Assembly: GCA_021613535.1 (NCBI GenBank)
Contig: CP075494.1
Coordinates: forward strand, 4,774,001-4,838,000
From: Adineta vaga
Taxonomy: Eukaryota > Rotifera
Direction of reading: 5' to 3'
Length of the DNA: 64,000 bases
The notes under the pieces were generated by a model. That model worked only from the letters and a program-made list of their open reading frames with translations. It did no database searches and was not told where the DNA came from. The translations under genes and the position numbers were made by a program. Shown piece by piece: positions 46,812 through 59,877 of this stretch (position 1 is the stretch's first letter; every line of letters begins with the position of its first letter).

Positions 46812-48673
46812 TTATTTATATTTTTGACCTCTTAAATAATCAGTCATTTGTTGTTGTTCTTGCTCATCAAGAGTCTCAGGAAAAAGTGGTGCACCATCTA
46901 TGGCTGATGAGTTTGTCTTGAGAAAATCGTTTCGATGATGAAAGAAATGAATAAGATTTGATGCAACATAGAGTACAATTTCCATTAGAATACAGATGAT
47001 AAACAATGTTGGAAAATGTTTTGGATTATGATCCATTATAAAACCTATAGTTATTAAACAATGCACGATAAATTCATCATTAAGTCAGATGTTTTCCTAC
47101 CAGCTAGTTTTTGAAATATGATTCCACCAAGTGCTGAACCAGAGTAAAGAAACGCAATGAGTGCAGGTGTAAATTTAAGTCGTTCATTAATGAAAGCAAG
47201 TGATAGTGGAAACATTGATGCCATTGCTAAACCAGTAGCAGCACCAAGAATGAGTAAACTCGTACTTGTCAAACCAATGTTCCATACAAAAATAAGCCAT
47301 GTAAATGCGAGACATAAACTGCCAAACCAAATGATATTCAATAGGAAGAAAGTGGAAAAGTAAACAGCAAGAATTGCAATGATTAATCGACCAATCTATA
47401 TCAGAAAAATATTCCTTTCTATCATTCATTGAATAAAAAACAAATCTCGAATATCTACCGAATCTGTTAACCAATACAAAACATTAGTCCAACTAGCAAA
47501 ACTATTCGATAGATTGAATTGATCGGATTTAAGATAGGAAAAGAGAAATGTTGGAAATGTTTGCTCATTTCCACCAATTAATAAGATGTAACAAAAAAAT
47601 ATTATACAAAGTATCAAACCATATTGAAAATGTCCATGACCAATTGTTCGAGGTGAATAGGGTGAAGATACTTCTTCAACTCTCGAAACTTCGCTATTTT
47701 CTTGATTGTCAGATAGTGTACCATAATTAAACTAAACAGTCTCTATGTATCAATATAAACATAAGTCGTTATAATATAATATTACCTTATGTATTTCTAG
47801 TTTTTCTTTTTTGTTTTTCAATTCTCGAATAGAGAAAAACAGATGGCCAATGGCCATCAAAGAGCATAAACTTCCTGTGGTTATATATGGAATACTGATA
47901 TAGAAGCTTGCATTTCTCGTTGAATTCATGACTTCATTACTCGTACTTCTAACTGATGACATATTCTGTGTGAGAAATGGACGAACAAGTAGATTCGCGG
48001 AGAGAGCGCCAATTCCATAGCCTATACGAACAGCATTTAGTGGTGCCACTGAATTAATACCCCACATTGTAAACAAAATATGAGTTCCACCTATATCGCA
48101 AGAAAAGAGTATGTTTTCACTCCATGATCGAATGAGACTTGAACAGTATGTACTGACCTAAATCGGTTAAACTTTGAGAGATTCCTTGAAAGAAAAATAA
48201 GGTACTCATTAATATCATTGATGTAACAAATGGAATAGCGAACGTTACTAAAAGAAAAAAAAAGATCATCAAAAGCAATTGTCTATTTTTTTGGAGTGTG
48301 TGAGAATTTCTTACCGATTGCTGGTAGGATAAATCCACAAATCAAGACAATATACGGATATTTGTCAACAATATCTTGTAGAATAATCCCAAGAATATTT
48401 GTAATAAGATAGCCGAAACTTCGCGTTGCAAGTACTGTACCCATTTCAGTATAGTTAACATTGATGTTTACTGCTAATGTTGGTAATGTTGGACCAATTA
48501 ATTCCAAATGCCAACTCTACATACAAATATAGATAAAAAAAATATTTGTCACTTTCTTAACTTACCATCACAAGCCATGTTAGAAATAGATATCCAGTTT
48601 GAATTAAATTCCAGGGATGAATTAAATAAAGTTTAAAGCCTAGCTGTCGTTGGTTCTGAGATTCGATTAACAT
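46812..48673 (-). CDS. MFS transporter (MFSD4/sodium-glucose-type), copy 1
   Basis: Seven exons: 48673-48566, 48516-48315, 48247-48158, 48090-47786, 47731-47459, 47395-47101, 47044-46812; 501 residues, phases close. About 12 membrane segments in two halves with a central loop rich in acidic and Ser residues (EVSRVEEVSSPYSP). GGTHILFTMWG and LIGGNEQTFPTF at equivalent positions of the two halves resemble the G-x-N motifs of the MFSD4 family, which includes the kidney sodium-dependent glucose transporter; sugar or small-solute uptake is inference. Its stop lies only 23 nt from the stop of the convergent reductase gene, so the 3' UTRs must overlap. Confidence 0.8.
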
Positions 48674-48959
48674 CTACCGCTTTTTTTTTATCGACATTAG
48701 TTATAAAGTAACTTGATAGTATAAAGCAAGGAAAGTACCACCTAACGTTACACCACGTGGTTTTGTAAAATACAGGAATAGACTCGATGCACAAAAAACA
48801 CATCAAATCATCGTTGAGGTATGCACAGAAGATTTTCTTTTTTTCCTCTTCATTACTTTGATTTACCTATACGTTACAAAAAGGTAGAAACTATCGATAT
48901 GCATCATTTCATGTGACAATGACAATACAATTTCGATTCTCTGTTCTATAAAGAGCGCT

Positions 48960-50462
48960 ATATTATCGGTAGTGGAAGCTGTTGCGATGAGAGAAATTCT
49001 TTGTTGATGATAAAAATATATAATATTCGACACAACATAAAGAATTATTATGACATGAATACATATACCATAAGTATTGCAGGAAAGTATAGTTTATGCA
49101 TTATAATCCATAATAATGCCTAGAAAATGTTAGATATATAGAAGATATTCATCTCTCAATTCATAAGAATTTTACCAGCTATTTGTCTTAATACAATTCC
49201 TCCGAGTGCATTTTCACATCATAGCGAGCAAAGCAACAAGTACAGGTGTTACATTCAGTCGTTGATTAACAAAACCAATCGATAGAGGAAATGCAGGCGA
49301 AAATAATAGACCAGTTGCTGCGCCAAGTATGAATAGAGTTGTTTGACTCATACCAATTATCACTTCAAAAGTAAACCATGCAGTTGCAAGACTTAAACAA
49401 GCGAACCAAACAATATTCGGAAAAACATATGGTGATAAGCATATAGATAGGATCGCTGCAAAGAATCGACCGATCTATAGGAGAAAAGAAGTCATCCTCT
49501 ATTAGATCAAGGGATTATACATACTGTATTTGTTGACCAAAATAAAAGAGTAGCCCAACTTGCAGCACTATTGGATACATGAAATTGATCGGATTCGAGA
49601 TAAAAGAGAAAAATAATGCTGTAAATGTTTGATCATTTCCAACGACGAAAAGTATATAAAAGAAGAATATGATCGAAAGAATTAAACCATATCGAAAATG
49701 TCCATAACCAAATGTTCGCGGTGAAAATCGAGAAAATTCTTCTTCATTTTTCTGTGGTTGGATATTACCTCTCGACTTGTGAGTTTTTGTTGTTGATATC
49801 TCAGTTCTCGAATAGCGAAGTAGGCACGTCTAACAGCAGTGAGCAGACAGAAAGTTTCTGTGATTGAATACGGAGCAAGAATATTTTAATTTTTTTGTAC
49901 AGCATGATTTAGTACGAGTGTTGTGTTATAAGCATAGAGTTGTTAGTAAGGTTATTTTGTAATATCTCTCGTGAAAGAAATGGATGAACAAGTAAGTTAA
50001 CGAAAAGAACACCGAGAACATAGCCTACACAAGTTGCACTTATAGGTGTTGCTGAATGAACATCCCATATTGTCAATCAAATTTGAGTTCCACATATATC
50101 AGTAGAATCTGATTGAGAGATTCCTTGAAAAAAAACTAAGCCGTATATTAAGAGCAGTGATGTCGTAAATGGAATCACAAACATTGCTAAAGTAAATAAA
50201 TTATTATGAATATATTTTTAATCTCTATACATATTTCTATTTACCAATGGTAGCAAATATAAAGCCACATGCTAAAAGTCCATATGACAATTTTCGAACA
50301 ACTGTTTGTAACATGATATCAAGAATACTCGCAGTTGAATAACCAAAACCTCTTGATACCAGTGCCGAATCCATGCCACAGTAATGAACATGAACATTTG
50401 CAGCAAGATATGACATTGTTGGAGCAATTGCAATTCGATATGGAAAGGCTTAAACAGAAAAT
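48960..50462 (-). pseudogene. degenerate middle copy of the MFS transporter array
   Basis: Fragments of exons 2 to 7 align in order with the flanking copies, but exon 1 is missing. The exon-2 part still reads GMDSALVSRGFGYS and ends at a normal donor. The exon-4 part has a stop in GGTQI*LTIWD. The exon-6 part reads ILGAATGLLFSPAFPLSIGF, then shifts frame before NALGGIVLRQIAG. The exon-7 part has a stop after MDYNA. Clearly a dead gene. Confidence 0.85.
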
Positions 50463-51654
50463 AATCGTTCATTTTATTTACTTATTCAATAAAAACATTT
50501 ACTCGATATCAGTATAATCTCATGCTAGACTGTCGTTTCATTTAGTTATTTTTTTCTGTTTTTAATTTGATTAAATAGTTCTAATTAGCGAAAAAGGTAT
50601 ACACATATATCAATGAATCCTTTGAGTGCGGAATGTGTACAACTGCGAAGATGCTCTTTTGATGAAAATTCCCTACGAAAGAGAAGAGTGAATTATTTGT
50701 ATAAAGTCAAATTCGCATCCTTCAAAACTAACTCACTACTTATGCTAAAAGATACGTCACTTTTGAGATTTTATGATGTTTTTAACCGACAGAATCGGCA
50801 TTACTTCACCGTCTAAATAACATTTAGCAAATTACTTTCCAAAATGATGAATTACCTATAGATCATGACAATGTAAAACTTTTCTGAGAAAAATTGTACA
50901 AATCAAACAATCGTTTATTGATATTGGGAATATATCAGGTAAATTCATTGGTTTGACATCGTTTGAACGAAAAAGTCTCTTGCGCCGTTCTGTCACCCTA
51001 CAAATTATTCACTATCAATTTTCTGAAGTCTTGTCCATAAATACAGCTAATTTATACATCAGCAGGACCTACCAGGATCATTCATGTTAAAACCAGATAA
51101 CCAGTTGCGATTAAATGCCCTGTATGACTGACTTGTCGGTATCATAAATCGAAGGAAAATATCGTCTCTATATTGATATATATGAATACGCATGATAAAA
51201 TGAAAAAGAAAAAAAAATAGAAGAGCTGTTCGTCACACATGAGCAAAATCATTGTACTATTTCAATCATTTCTGCATACTTGTATATACAATCAAACGAT
51301 AATGGAAGTCGATAAGCATGTTTGATAGAGAACACGTACTATTTGGATTTCTGCTTCATTCACATCACTCTTTTCCTATATATCTATATATTCATAACTG
51401 TAGGTTGTTTTTCATTAAATAAACTCATTTATCTTATTCAAGTTTCTCATAGATATTTTTTTAAGAGAAGAGTAACGCACTATTTTTGATAGACGGTCGT
51501 TCATTTGATAAACGTCTGTATGTAAACTTGATTTACGATATTGAGAAATGAAAATATATAACTATTCTTTTTCAATATAAAATATATGACAAAAGTATTT
51601 ATGCTCATCTTTATTGTTCAAATGTATTGATTGAATAATTGAAGAATCTGAATT
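50463..51654. other. intergenic
   Basis: About 1.2 kb of AT-rich DNA between the dead and the third MFS copy. A 67-codon plus ORF at 50613-50816 lacks any support. Nothing else seen. Confidence 0.5.
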
Positions 51655-53487
51655 TTATTTATTTTCTTGATTTCTTAGATAATCATTCAATTCTTGTTCT
51701 TCCTGATTGATAGGTTCACGAAAAGGTCCAGTATCATTTGTAACTGCCCCTCGGGTATTTGACGAAATTTTTTTTTCATGAATCAGATGTACGACATTTG
51801 ATGCAACATACATAATAATTGACATCAGTATACAAACAATTAATAATGTTGGAAAATGTTTGGAACTATGATCCATTACAAAACCTAGAATTATTCAACT
51901 TTACGCATTGTTTCTTCATTCAATAGAAAGAACTTTACCAGCTAGTTTTTGAAATGTGATCGCTCCAAGTGCTGAACCACACAAAAGTATGGGTAACAAA
52001 ACAGGTGTTACATTTAATCGTTGATTAATAAAACCAAATGATAAAGGAAAGATCGGTGCAAAAACCAGACCAGTAGCAGCACCGAGAATAAATAAACTTG
52101 TACTTGTCAAACCAATTGTCCATACAAAAACGAGCCAAGCAATTGCAAGACATACACCTGCAAACCAAACGATATTCAAACACTGACTAACTGATAAAAC
52201 AACCGAAAGAATCGCTCCAACTAATCGACCAATCTATATGTAAAGAAAATATTTTTTCAATAGTTCATTTATCAAAACATACAGAATACGAAAGCCAATA
52301 GAGAATAATACCCCAACTTGCAACACTATTAGAAATATTGAATTGTTCTGATCTGAGAAAAGTAAAGAAGAATTTCGAAAATGTTTGATCATTTCCACCG
52401 ATAAAAAATATATAAGCAATGTAAATAATCGAAGCGATTAAACCATATTGAAAATATCCTTGTCCACATGTTCGAGGTGAATATGGAGAAGATACTTCTT
52501 TTCCAACTGGAGCATTTCGATTATCTGGATTTGTACTAACGATAGCATAATCAACCTAAAACCAAATCACACATAACATTTTTTGTTTTTCATATTAAAT
52601 CAATACCTGTCGAGGATCAAGTTTTTGTCTTTGGAATTTCAATTCTCGAATATAAAAGAATAAATGTCCAGCGGCAATTAAACTACATAAAGCGCCAGTA
52701 ATAATATATGGAATGACAATATTCGAATATCTATGAACAAGATTCGTCGATAATGATGTTGAATTGATTATTTCATTTGATGCACCACTAACTACAGATA
52801 CATCTTGCGTAAGAAATGGACGAACAATTAAGTTCACAAAAACTGCTCCGATCCCATAACCTAAATGTGCTGTATTTAAAGGTGCTGCTGCGTGAACACC
52901 CCATGTAGTCAACAAAATATTCGTTCCACCTACACGAAAGACTAACATAATTTCATCGTGAAATAAAACATTGATATACCTAAATCAGTAAGGCCTTGAG
53001 CAGCCCCTTGAAAGAAAAATAAAATACACATTATTATCCACGATGTTACGAATGGAGTAGTAAACATCACTTAAAATAAGAAAAATTTTAGTAAAATAAT
53101 GACATATATGTGATTAATTTATACCCAGAGCAGAAACAACAAATGCAAAAACTAAAAGAACATAGGAATGTGTTTTGACAATCTTTTGTCCAGCAATTGC
53201 GAGAATATTAGCAGATAAATAACCTGCACCTCTCGCTGCTAAAACAGAACCCATTCCACTATAAGCAACATTAATATTTGCTGCAACTATTTGCATTGTT
53301 GGACCAATTATTTCAAGGTGAAAACCCTTTTATATCAAACAAATTCTTTCTTTTTATAGAAGATCAAAAAAAAACTTACTAAAATAATCCAAGTCAAAAC
53401 AAAAAATCCAGTTTTAATTAAACTCCATGGATGACTTAAATAAATCTTTATTCCAGATGAACTTTGTTCAGTCGATCCGCCTTCCAT
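51655..53487 (-). CDS. MFS transporter (MFSD4/sodium-glucose-type), copy 3
   Basis: Seven exons: 53487-53380, 53326-53125, 53069-52980, 52929-52607, 52555-52283, 52233-51939, 51884-51655; 506 residues. Exons 1, 2, 3, 5 and 6 have exactly the same lengths (108, 202, 90, 273, 295 nt) as in copy 1, and all intron phases match. Key motifs are GGTNILLTTWG, FIGGNDQTFSKF and GAATGLVFAPIFPLSFGF. Intact, about 12 membrane segments. The variable parts are the loop in exon 4 and the C-terminal tail, so paralogue differences concentrate outside the membrane core. Confidence 0.82.
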
Positions 53488-54238
53488 CTGATAAATGCTA
53501 TCACAAGTTAAATGTTGATTTAGTTATTAACGTATTCAATACGATTACTCTATAGAATGAAAAGATTTTTTTTTCTTATTCAGTCAGTAACTAAATATCA
53601 ATCGAACAAGAAACAAGTACGTGTTTGTACAAGCAAAAAAAGAATCAAGCATAAGAGAGAATAGGAAAGTAAAAAATCATACATCGCGTTACACGTAACT
53701 GTGCTCACTCAATTGAGGGACGATTCTTTTTCTCTTTCCATTTTTTCCTTGACAAAGAAAAAAAAACCAGTCAAGAAGAATAACTGTTCTTTACATATAC
53801 GTTTTTTTTGTTCTATTATTACATCCGTCAATGACAAACATCTGTTATTTAAAAAGGAAAATTCAAATGAGTTTCATCGACCATATTCTCTTACATTTAT
53901 ATGTGCGTGTCTTTTATATCAACACTTGTTCTTTCTAATTGTTAAAAAAAAAGAAGAAAACGATGAAAGAAATGTAATACACATGAACTTTAAGAGTACT
54001 TATATCGCGATGATATTTTATTCTGATCTATAATGATTCAATTCTGATTGAAAATATCTACTTGAAATTCGGAATTCTTTTACTATTGATAACATAGATT
54101 TTATGTTGCTCTTGCAAAACGACAATAGAATGAGTAATAGTATCTTATCATCAAGACATGTGATAAAGATTGCGCAAAAAGTTTTTGTCAATTGATATCA
54201 TTTACTAAAAGACAAGATTTTTTTCGTAGTTTTTAAAA
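53488..54238. other. divergent intergenic region
   Basis: Separates the minus-strand transporter from the plus-strand U-box gene. A 110-codon plus ORF (53701-54033) is AT-driven with no domain. Nothing else seen. Confidence 0.45.
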
Positions 54239-55264
54239 ATGTCCATCCCTGATGAATATCTTTGTCCAATTACACGAGATATTATGATAAATCCTGTTAT
54301 ATTGATCGACGATGTACGTATGATATACTTTGTATGTAGAAGAAATTATTTTCATACTTTATAGGGATATTCTTATGAAGAATCTGTTCTGAAATCTTGG
54401 CTTGAAAATCATAACACATCTCCAATGACGAATAATATATTAAAAAATAAAACGTATACTCCCAATCGTGCTTTAAAATCATTAATATATGAATTTAATT
54501 CCCACCAAAGAATTTCTTCGCAAATTCTATCTCGAGAATTTCTCACTTTTAATATCTGTTCGGAATGGTTTGATCAGAATTGGAAGCAGAAACCAAGAAT
54601 TAAGATAATATTGTCTCCTTTAGGATCGATGGCAGTAGGTAAAACAATTCTCTGTCAATGTCTTCGATATGGTCACTGGCCAGAAAATATGATCAAACCT
54701 CCTTTCACTCTTGGAAAGGATATGATTTTTTATTATTTAGATAAATTATTTCGAGAAGAATATCCTGTAGTTATTCAAGTGAATGATCTTCCAGGACAAG
54801 AAAGATTTGAAGCAGTAACAAATCTTTATTTTCGACAATGTCATGGAGCTTTTTTAGTGACAGATACGACAGATTTAGAAAGTCTTGAACGATTAGAACA
54901 ATATTGGTATCCAAAACTAAAGGAATTATGTATGAATCATGTTCAAACTGTTCTCGTATGTACAAAAAGTGATTTATTCGAAAAACAAAGTTCAGAATAT
55001 CGTGAGATGTATCTTCAACGTATTGAACATTTTGCAACTACTCATCAAATTCCACTTATTCATGTTTCTGCTTATCGTGGTGATAATGTTACATATCTTT
55101 TTAAAAAATTAATCATTCAAATTCTAGAAAATGATGCATTGATCAATCTATTAATTGCTCAAGCGAATTCTTCACCTCAGAAAGCAATCAAACTAGAAGA
55201 AAATTCTATTAAGATTAACAATAATAAAAAATCGGACAAAAAGAGATCCACATGTTGCAATTGA
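54239..55264 (+). CDS. U-box fused to Rab/Ras-like GTPase
   Basis: Exons 54239-54313 and 54365-55264 (phase 0) give 324 residues. Residues ~3-68 are a U-box: PDEYLCPITRDIMINPVIL, GYSYEESVLKSWL and TPNRALKSLI match the E2-binding fold without zinc ligands. Residues ~105-290 are a small GTPase: P-loop GSMAVGKT, G3 DLPGQERF, G4 CTKSD and G5 SAYRGDN. The C-terminus is a basic tail ending in CCN, a plausible Rab-type geranylgeranylation site. This suggests a membrane-anchored, nucleotide-switched ubiquitin ligase. The splice between the U-box halves is needed for the fold, which supports a genuine fusion. Substrates and the bound E2 are unknown. Confidence 0.85.
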
Positions 55265-55370
55265 GGAATTTATGAATTCAAGATATATCATTTTTTTAAT
55301 GAAATAAACCTACTGACAAATATAAAACTGGAATTTCTACATAAAACTATACTATTCGATTCATTGAATT

Positions 55371-56359
55371 CTATTTTCCACCGGTTGTACCCATTCCCAT
55401 GGCTGTTTTAAATGTATCATAAATCCACCATTGTAATGCAGCAATTGTTCCAATCATAATTATTCTTGGTCCTAAACCTTTCGTACATAAATTCCACGTA
55501 CCAAAATCTCGACTAATTTCTTTCACCGATTTCCCTTTATATTCAGGTTTGGCCATTAATGAAACAATCGAATCACCGGGATGAGAAACAATAGCACAAA
55601 TAATTCCTGCTAAATATCCAGCAGCAAAAGTAATACCTAATTGCGTTGTTTTTGAATAACTTGATTTTGGTTCGGTAAAAACATGCGTATAAAACATTTG
55701 AACTGTCTAAAACAAATATTTTGAGAAGACTAGAAACCTTTTTTTTACGAAAGAATAATAATTACTTTTTCGAAAAAATAAAATTTTGTTACAGTATATG
55801 GAATTTGTCTTGACCATAATGGAACAATTGATCCATATGGAAATCGTGTCACACTTCGATTTGTATTCATCGCAATTGTTGCAGGAATCAATGCAGTTGG
55901 AAATGTACCAGGTGTACTTGTTTGAACTTTAACTTTGACCATTTCCATCGGGCATAACGCCAAACAACCACAAAATTCTGCTGCAGCTGCTCCACTTAAC
56001 CAAATCCAATCCCGATATTTTTGTGCATAATCATAACCAACAAAATTACCTAATGCGTCTTTAAACACTTCATAGAGACCAAATTTTAAGGCACCCTGCG
56101 GTGAATAACCTAAAATAGTCGGTTCCCATCCTTTCCATATTGCTCGACTACCTTCTTCGTGAATAATCGTTCGAAGACTAGGTAATAAAGTTTTATATTT
56201 CCCTGGATTCACTTGCATATTACATTTTGTCACATCTAATGGTGTAATAACTAAATGTGTCGAACCACATGCTAATGCACCACCAATTAAACATTTACCA
56301 TAATAAATATTATCATGTGGAACAGGACCAGCTGTTCGAGCATTCCATGTTTTATTCAT
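55371..56359 (-). CDS. mitochondrial phosphate carrier (SLC25A3 type)
   Basis: Exons 56359-55766 and 55706-55371 (phase 0) give 309 residues, the normal length. Three carrier repeats show the P-x-D/E-x2-K/R signatures TPLDVTKCNMQ, CPMEMVKVKVQ and, degenerate, HPGDSIVSLM. KYKTLLPSLRTIIHEEG, WKGWEPTILGYSPQGA and SRQIPYTVTKFYFFE are characteristic of the phosphate/H+ symporter of the inner mitochondrial membrane, which supplies phosphate for ATP synthesis. No long presequence. Identification as SLC25A3 type is strong; bdelloids usually carry several copies. Confidence 0.93.
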
Positions 56360-57645
56360 AACTAATCTAAAAATGAAAAAAAAATCTACGATCGAAACTT
56401 GAACTCAATCTGTTTCAAATGAAAGAAAACGTATTATTATTATTATTGATCATGTCATGTAAAAGGCGCCACATTGTATAGAAGCAGTACAAAAGAAGAA
56501 GAAGAAGAAGAAGAAAAATACACACAACTGTTTTGATCAAACCTCTTGCTGGTAACTTAAAAAAAAACTTTTTCCAGAGAACAAACAAGAAAAAGAAATG
56601 TTTGATCGCTACCACAGCAAATGTTGTTTTGCTTTATGCTTCAAACCACGAGAAAGAAAAGAAAAACATTTTATCCACTTTAAGTTTCCGTTGCATAAAA
56701 TAGTGTTAATTAACTATCGTGTCTTGTTATTCTTATTCATTATAATTAAAAAAACTGACACCCAGAGAGTATTAGAATGATGAAAATAAATAATCGCTTC
56801 GAATTGACTTTCATTCATATAGTCACATATTGCTATGGCTGTTGTTCAACTAATTAAATCATCTTGTTTCATGATCACATTGTAAAACTGTCTATTTTAG
56901 CTAGTTCGACATTCTATCCATGCAGAGATTTTGTTGACAGTATAATGACTATAAAATATCTCGTTCACCAAGTGTGTGAGTTGATGTCAAATAGATGATG
57001 AACGGAAATTATAGGTAATGTTCTTTTTTTTATAATGAGATCATATTTCTTGCGGAAAAATACCAATAGTCACATTTTTAATGAAAAGTTTTGTAATAAA
57101 ATTTAGGTGGTATTTCAATGTTCATAAGGGAACAATTTGAATGGCATTCTTTCTTTATCTGTAAGTAAATGTCTGTCACATAATTACTTTTTTTCAAAAT
57201 CGAATAAACTACGATAAAAAAAGACAAGAGTATATATATATATATTCGAATAATGTTTCTATTTAAGCATTCCTTATGAAATTTGATCAATTGATTAATA
57301 ATTGTAAATATTTAACATTCCAAGGTTTCCTTTTTTTTTTTCTTTTGCATTTAATTCTTACCCGTACAAATACTTGATCATCTTATAAATGACAAATTAA
57401 TATTTGTAAAGATATATTCAATTGCAAAAAACTAGACTTCATGACTGCGTACCAAAAAGAAACTTTAAGACAGTTATCAACGTGAAATTTGATAACTAAA
57501 CTAACATAATTTATTCATCAACATAAACATATAAGAAAAAAAAATGAAACAAGATAATAATGAAATCGGATCTTTCATTTGTCCTTCATTTGAATGCAAA
57601 GAAGAAGAGAAAAAAAATATATAAACCGCATCGATCAAGATCAAT
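56360..57645. other. intergenic with GAA microsatellite
   Basis: 1.3 kb between divergent genes. An (AGA)n run lies at about 56494-56514 and a (TA)n run near 57230-57244. No gene seen. Confidence 0.5.
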
Positions 57646-59636
57646 ATGAGTAGATTTAGTTTAAAAGAAGAAAGAATGTCTTTTGATTCGAACAGTAACA
57701 ATCATAAGAAAGAAAATACATCACTTGTTGTACATCGTCGAAATGCACATTTCGGATCAACTGTTCAATATACATCATCAATTGTAATCAATCTTCGACG
57801 ATTACAAAATAATCTACAAACTCAACATGAACATGAAAAACAAGCCTTGAATGAATTAAATCAACGTTTTAGTATTTTTGTCGATCGTGTGCAATCATTA
57901 GAATCACAAAATTCAAAATATCATTCTGAACTTGCCACTTTTCGACGATCATCAACTGATGATAGTGACATTGATTTACAATCGAATGAACGGTATCTTA
58001 CCTCTCGGTCGAGTCTAACAGCTTTACATCAAGCTAAACTTGATTGGGAATCCGATTTCGATTGGTATCAAACACAAATTGAAATCTATCGACAAATAAT
58101 TGATACAGAACAACAATGGAAAGATAAACGTTTGGGAAAATTAGAACAAGAACTGAAACAAGTTGCAGCTGAATTGAATACAATACGTATATCATATACA
58201 GATTTAGAGCGAATAAATTTAAATCAATATGTCGAACGTGATAATATATTCAAGCAATATTTTGCCTTATCTTATGATTTATGTAATGCGAGAAAACAAC
58301 GTAAAAATTCGGATCTTAGTTTAGAAACATTGAAAAGTTATATTGCATTCTATAGAAATATACGATCGTATTCAACACGGTTAGTTGATTTCGAAAGAGG
58401 AAGAGAGAGAGAGAAAATCTTATTTGAATTTTTTGTAGAAGTTATGAATCAACAGTAGTCAATGTGGAAAATCCAGCAGAATATTGGGCAGTTGAATTAG
58501 ACGAATCAATGAAGAAAATTCGTCGAGATTTTGAAATGTTCTATTCGACGATTTATCGTGAAATGACAACTTATTATGAAACAAAAAAGGAAGATTTAGA
58601 TAAAGAAGTCGAACAAGTTGCGAATCAACAACGAGTAGAATATGAAGAATTCATTGTCTTTCAACAAACACTACAAGTTGAATATGAAAAAGTACAGTAT
58701 AGTTTAACTTATGAAAAAGAAGCTTATGGAAAATTAGAATTAACCTATTGTAAGTGATGATATTCATTTTTTCCTTGAAAAAAAAGAGTATTTTCTTTCA
58801 ATTGAATAGCGAGATTAGAAGATGAATATAAATCATTGGATGTTCTATATGGCGATCAATTAGAATCACAAGAAAGAGAAGCGCAAAGTCTTCAAGAACG
58901 TATTGTAGACATGGCTTATGATATCAATGAAATGCAACGCAGGTTAGATGAAGCAAACAAGATCTATTAAAGATTTCTTTTTATTTCAGTAAAGTGAATT
59001 TAGAAGCAGAAATTATTATTTATCGATATCTATTGGACAGTTATGGATTTGGTGAACGTGTTACGGTTGTTCCTCAAAAACAAACTGTTGCAAGAGAAAT
59101 ACCCAATAAATTTAATACAAAGAGACAAAAGAAACGATCGATTGGTATAAGTAAGTATTCGAAAGGATATTTCAAGATGATTACTATTCATTTCTTTTTT
59201 GTCTGTAGAAGAATGTGTTCCGAATGGTAAATATATTAGTTTGCTAAATTATTCAGCAAGTACAGATGTGGATATATCACGATGGGTTATAAAACAACAT
59301 ATTAATTCTGCACCGGATATTCGATATACAATTCCGAATGATGTTCGACTTCAACAAGGCAAAGAATTACGAATCTATTCGAAACTTAATAGTGGCGAAA
59401 TATCATCCTACACAAGTGCGATATCTGCATTGGTTCAACAACAGCAACAGCCATTGGTGAATAATGACCTACTTTCATGGGGTATGGAAATATTTTTTAT
59501 CGGAAAAAAGACACGAATATGTATTTTGTTTGACTTAGGTATTGGTGATACAGTTGAAACGTTTTTGTATAATCAACATGGTGAAGAAGAGGCATCCTAT
59601 TTACAGTCGAATGAATTGACAAAAAGCAATATGTGA
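57646..59636 (+). CDS. lamin-type intermediate filament protein
   Basis: Five exons (57646-58379, 58439-58749, 58810-58942, 58990-59150, 59209-59636), all in phase, give 588 residues. A ~60-residue head precedes the rod. LNELNQRFSIFVDRVQSLE is the helix-initiation motif and NLEAEIIIYRYLLDSYG the helix-termination motif (about 394-410). Directly after the rod KRQKKR looks like a nuclear localisation signal. The tail (about 446-575) is a lamin-tail (LTD) Ig fold: KYISLLNYS, DISRWVIKQ and VRLQQGKELRIYS. The long coil 1B fits lamins and protostome filaments. The C-terminus (KSNM) has no CaaX box, so it is either a CaaX-less lamin or a cytoplasmic filament protein with LTD. Confidence 0.88.
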
Positions 59637-59877
59637 TTTATTATTAACAAAAAGAACTCAAGTGATTTCTATTCCAAACTATATCCTAATTTTCTATTTT
59701 GAAATTTGAAACTAATAGTTTTTTTATACCAAAAAACCTAACTAACAAAATAGCTCAGTTTTACTCACGTTATAGTATGATAAAGCTTTTTTTTCCTAAA
59801 GTTTGAACGCAGATTCAGTTATGAACGATGTTATATTTATTTTTCAAGAAAAAGAATATCAACAAAACAAAATATGT

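Noticed and set aside
53701-54033. 110-codon plus ORF upstream of the U-box gene
   Set aside because: Composition driven by T/A tracts, no start context, domain or splice evidence.
58380-58464. Apparent frameshift between two filament-protein frames
   Set aside because: A 59-nt intron (58380-58438) restores the frame exactly; the purine-rich piece is intronic.
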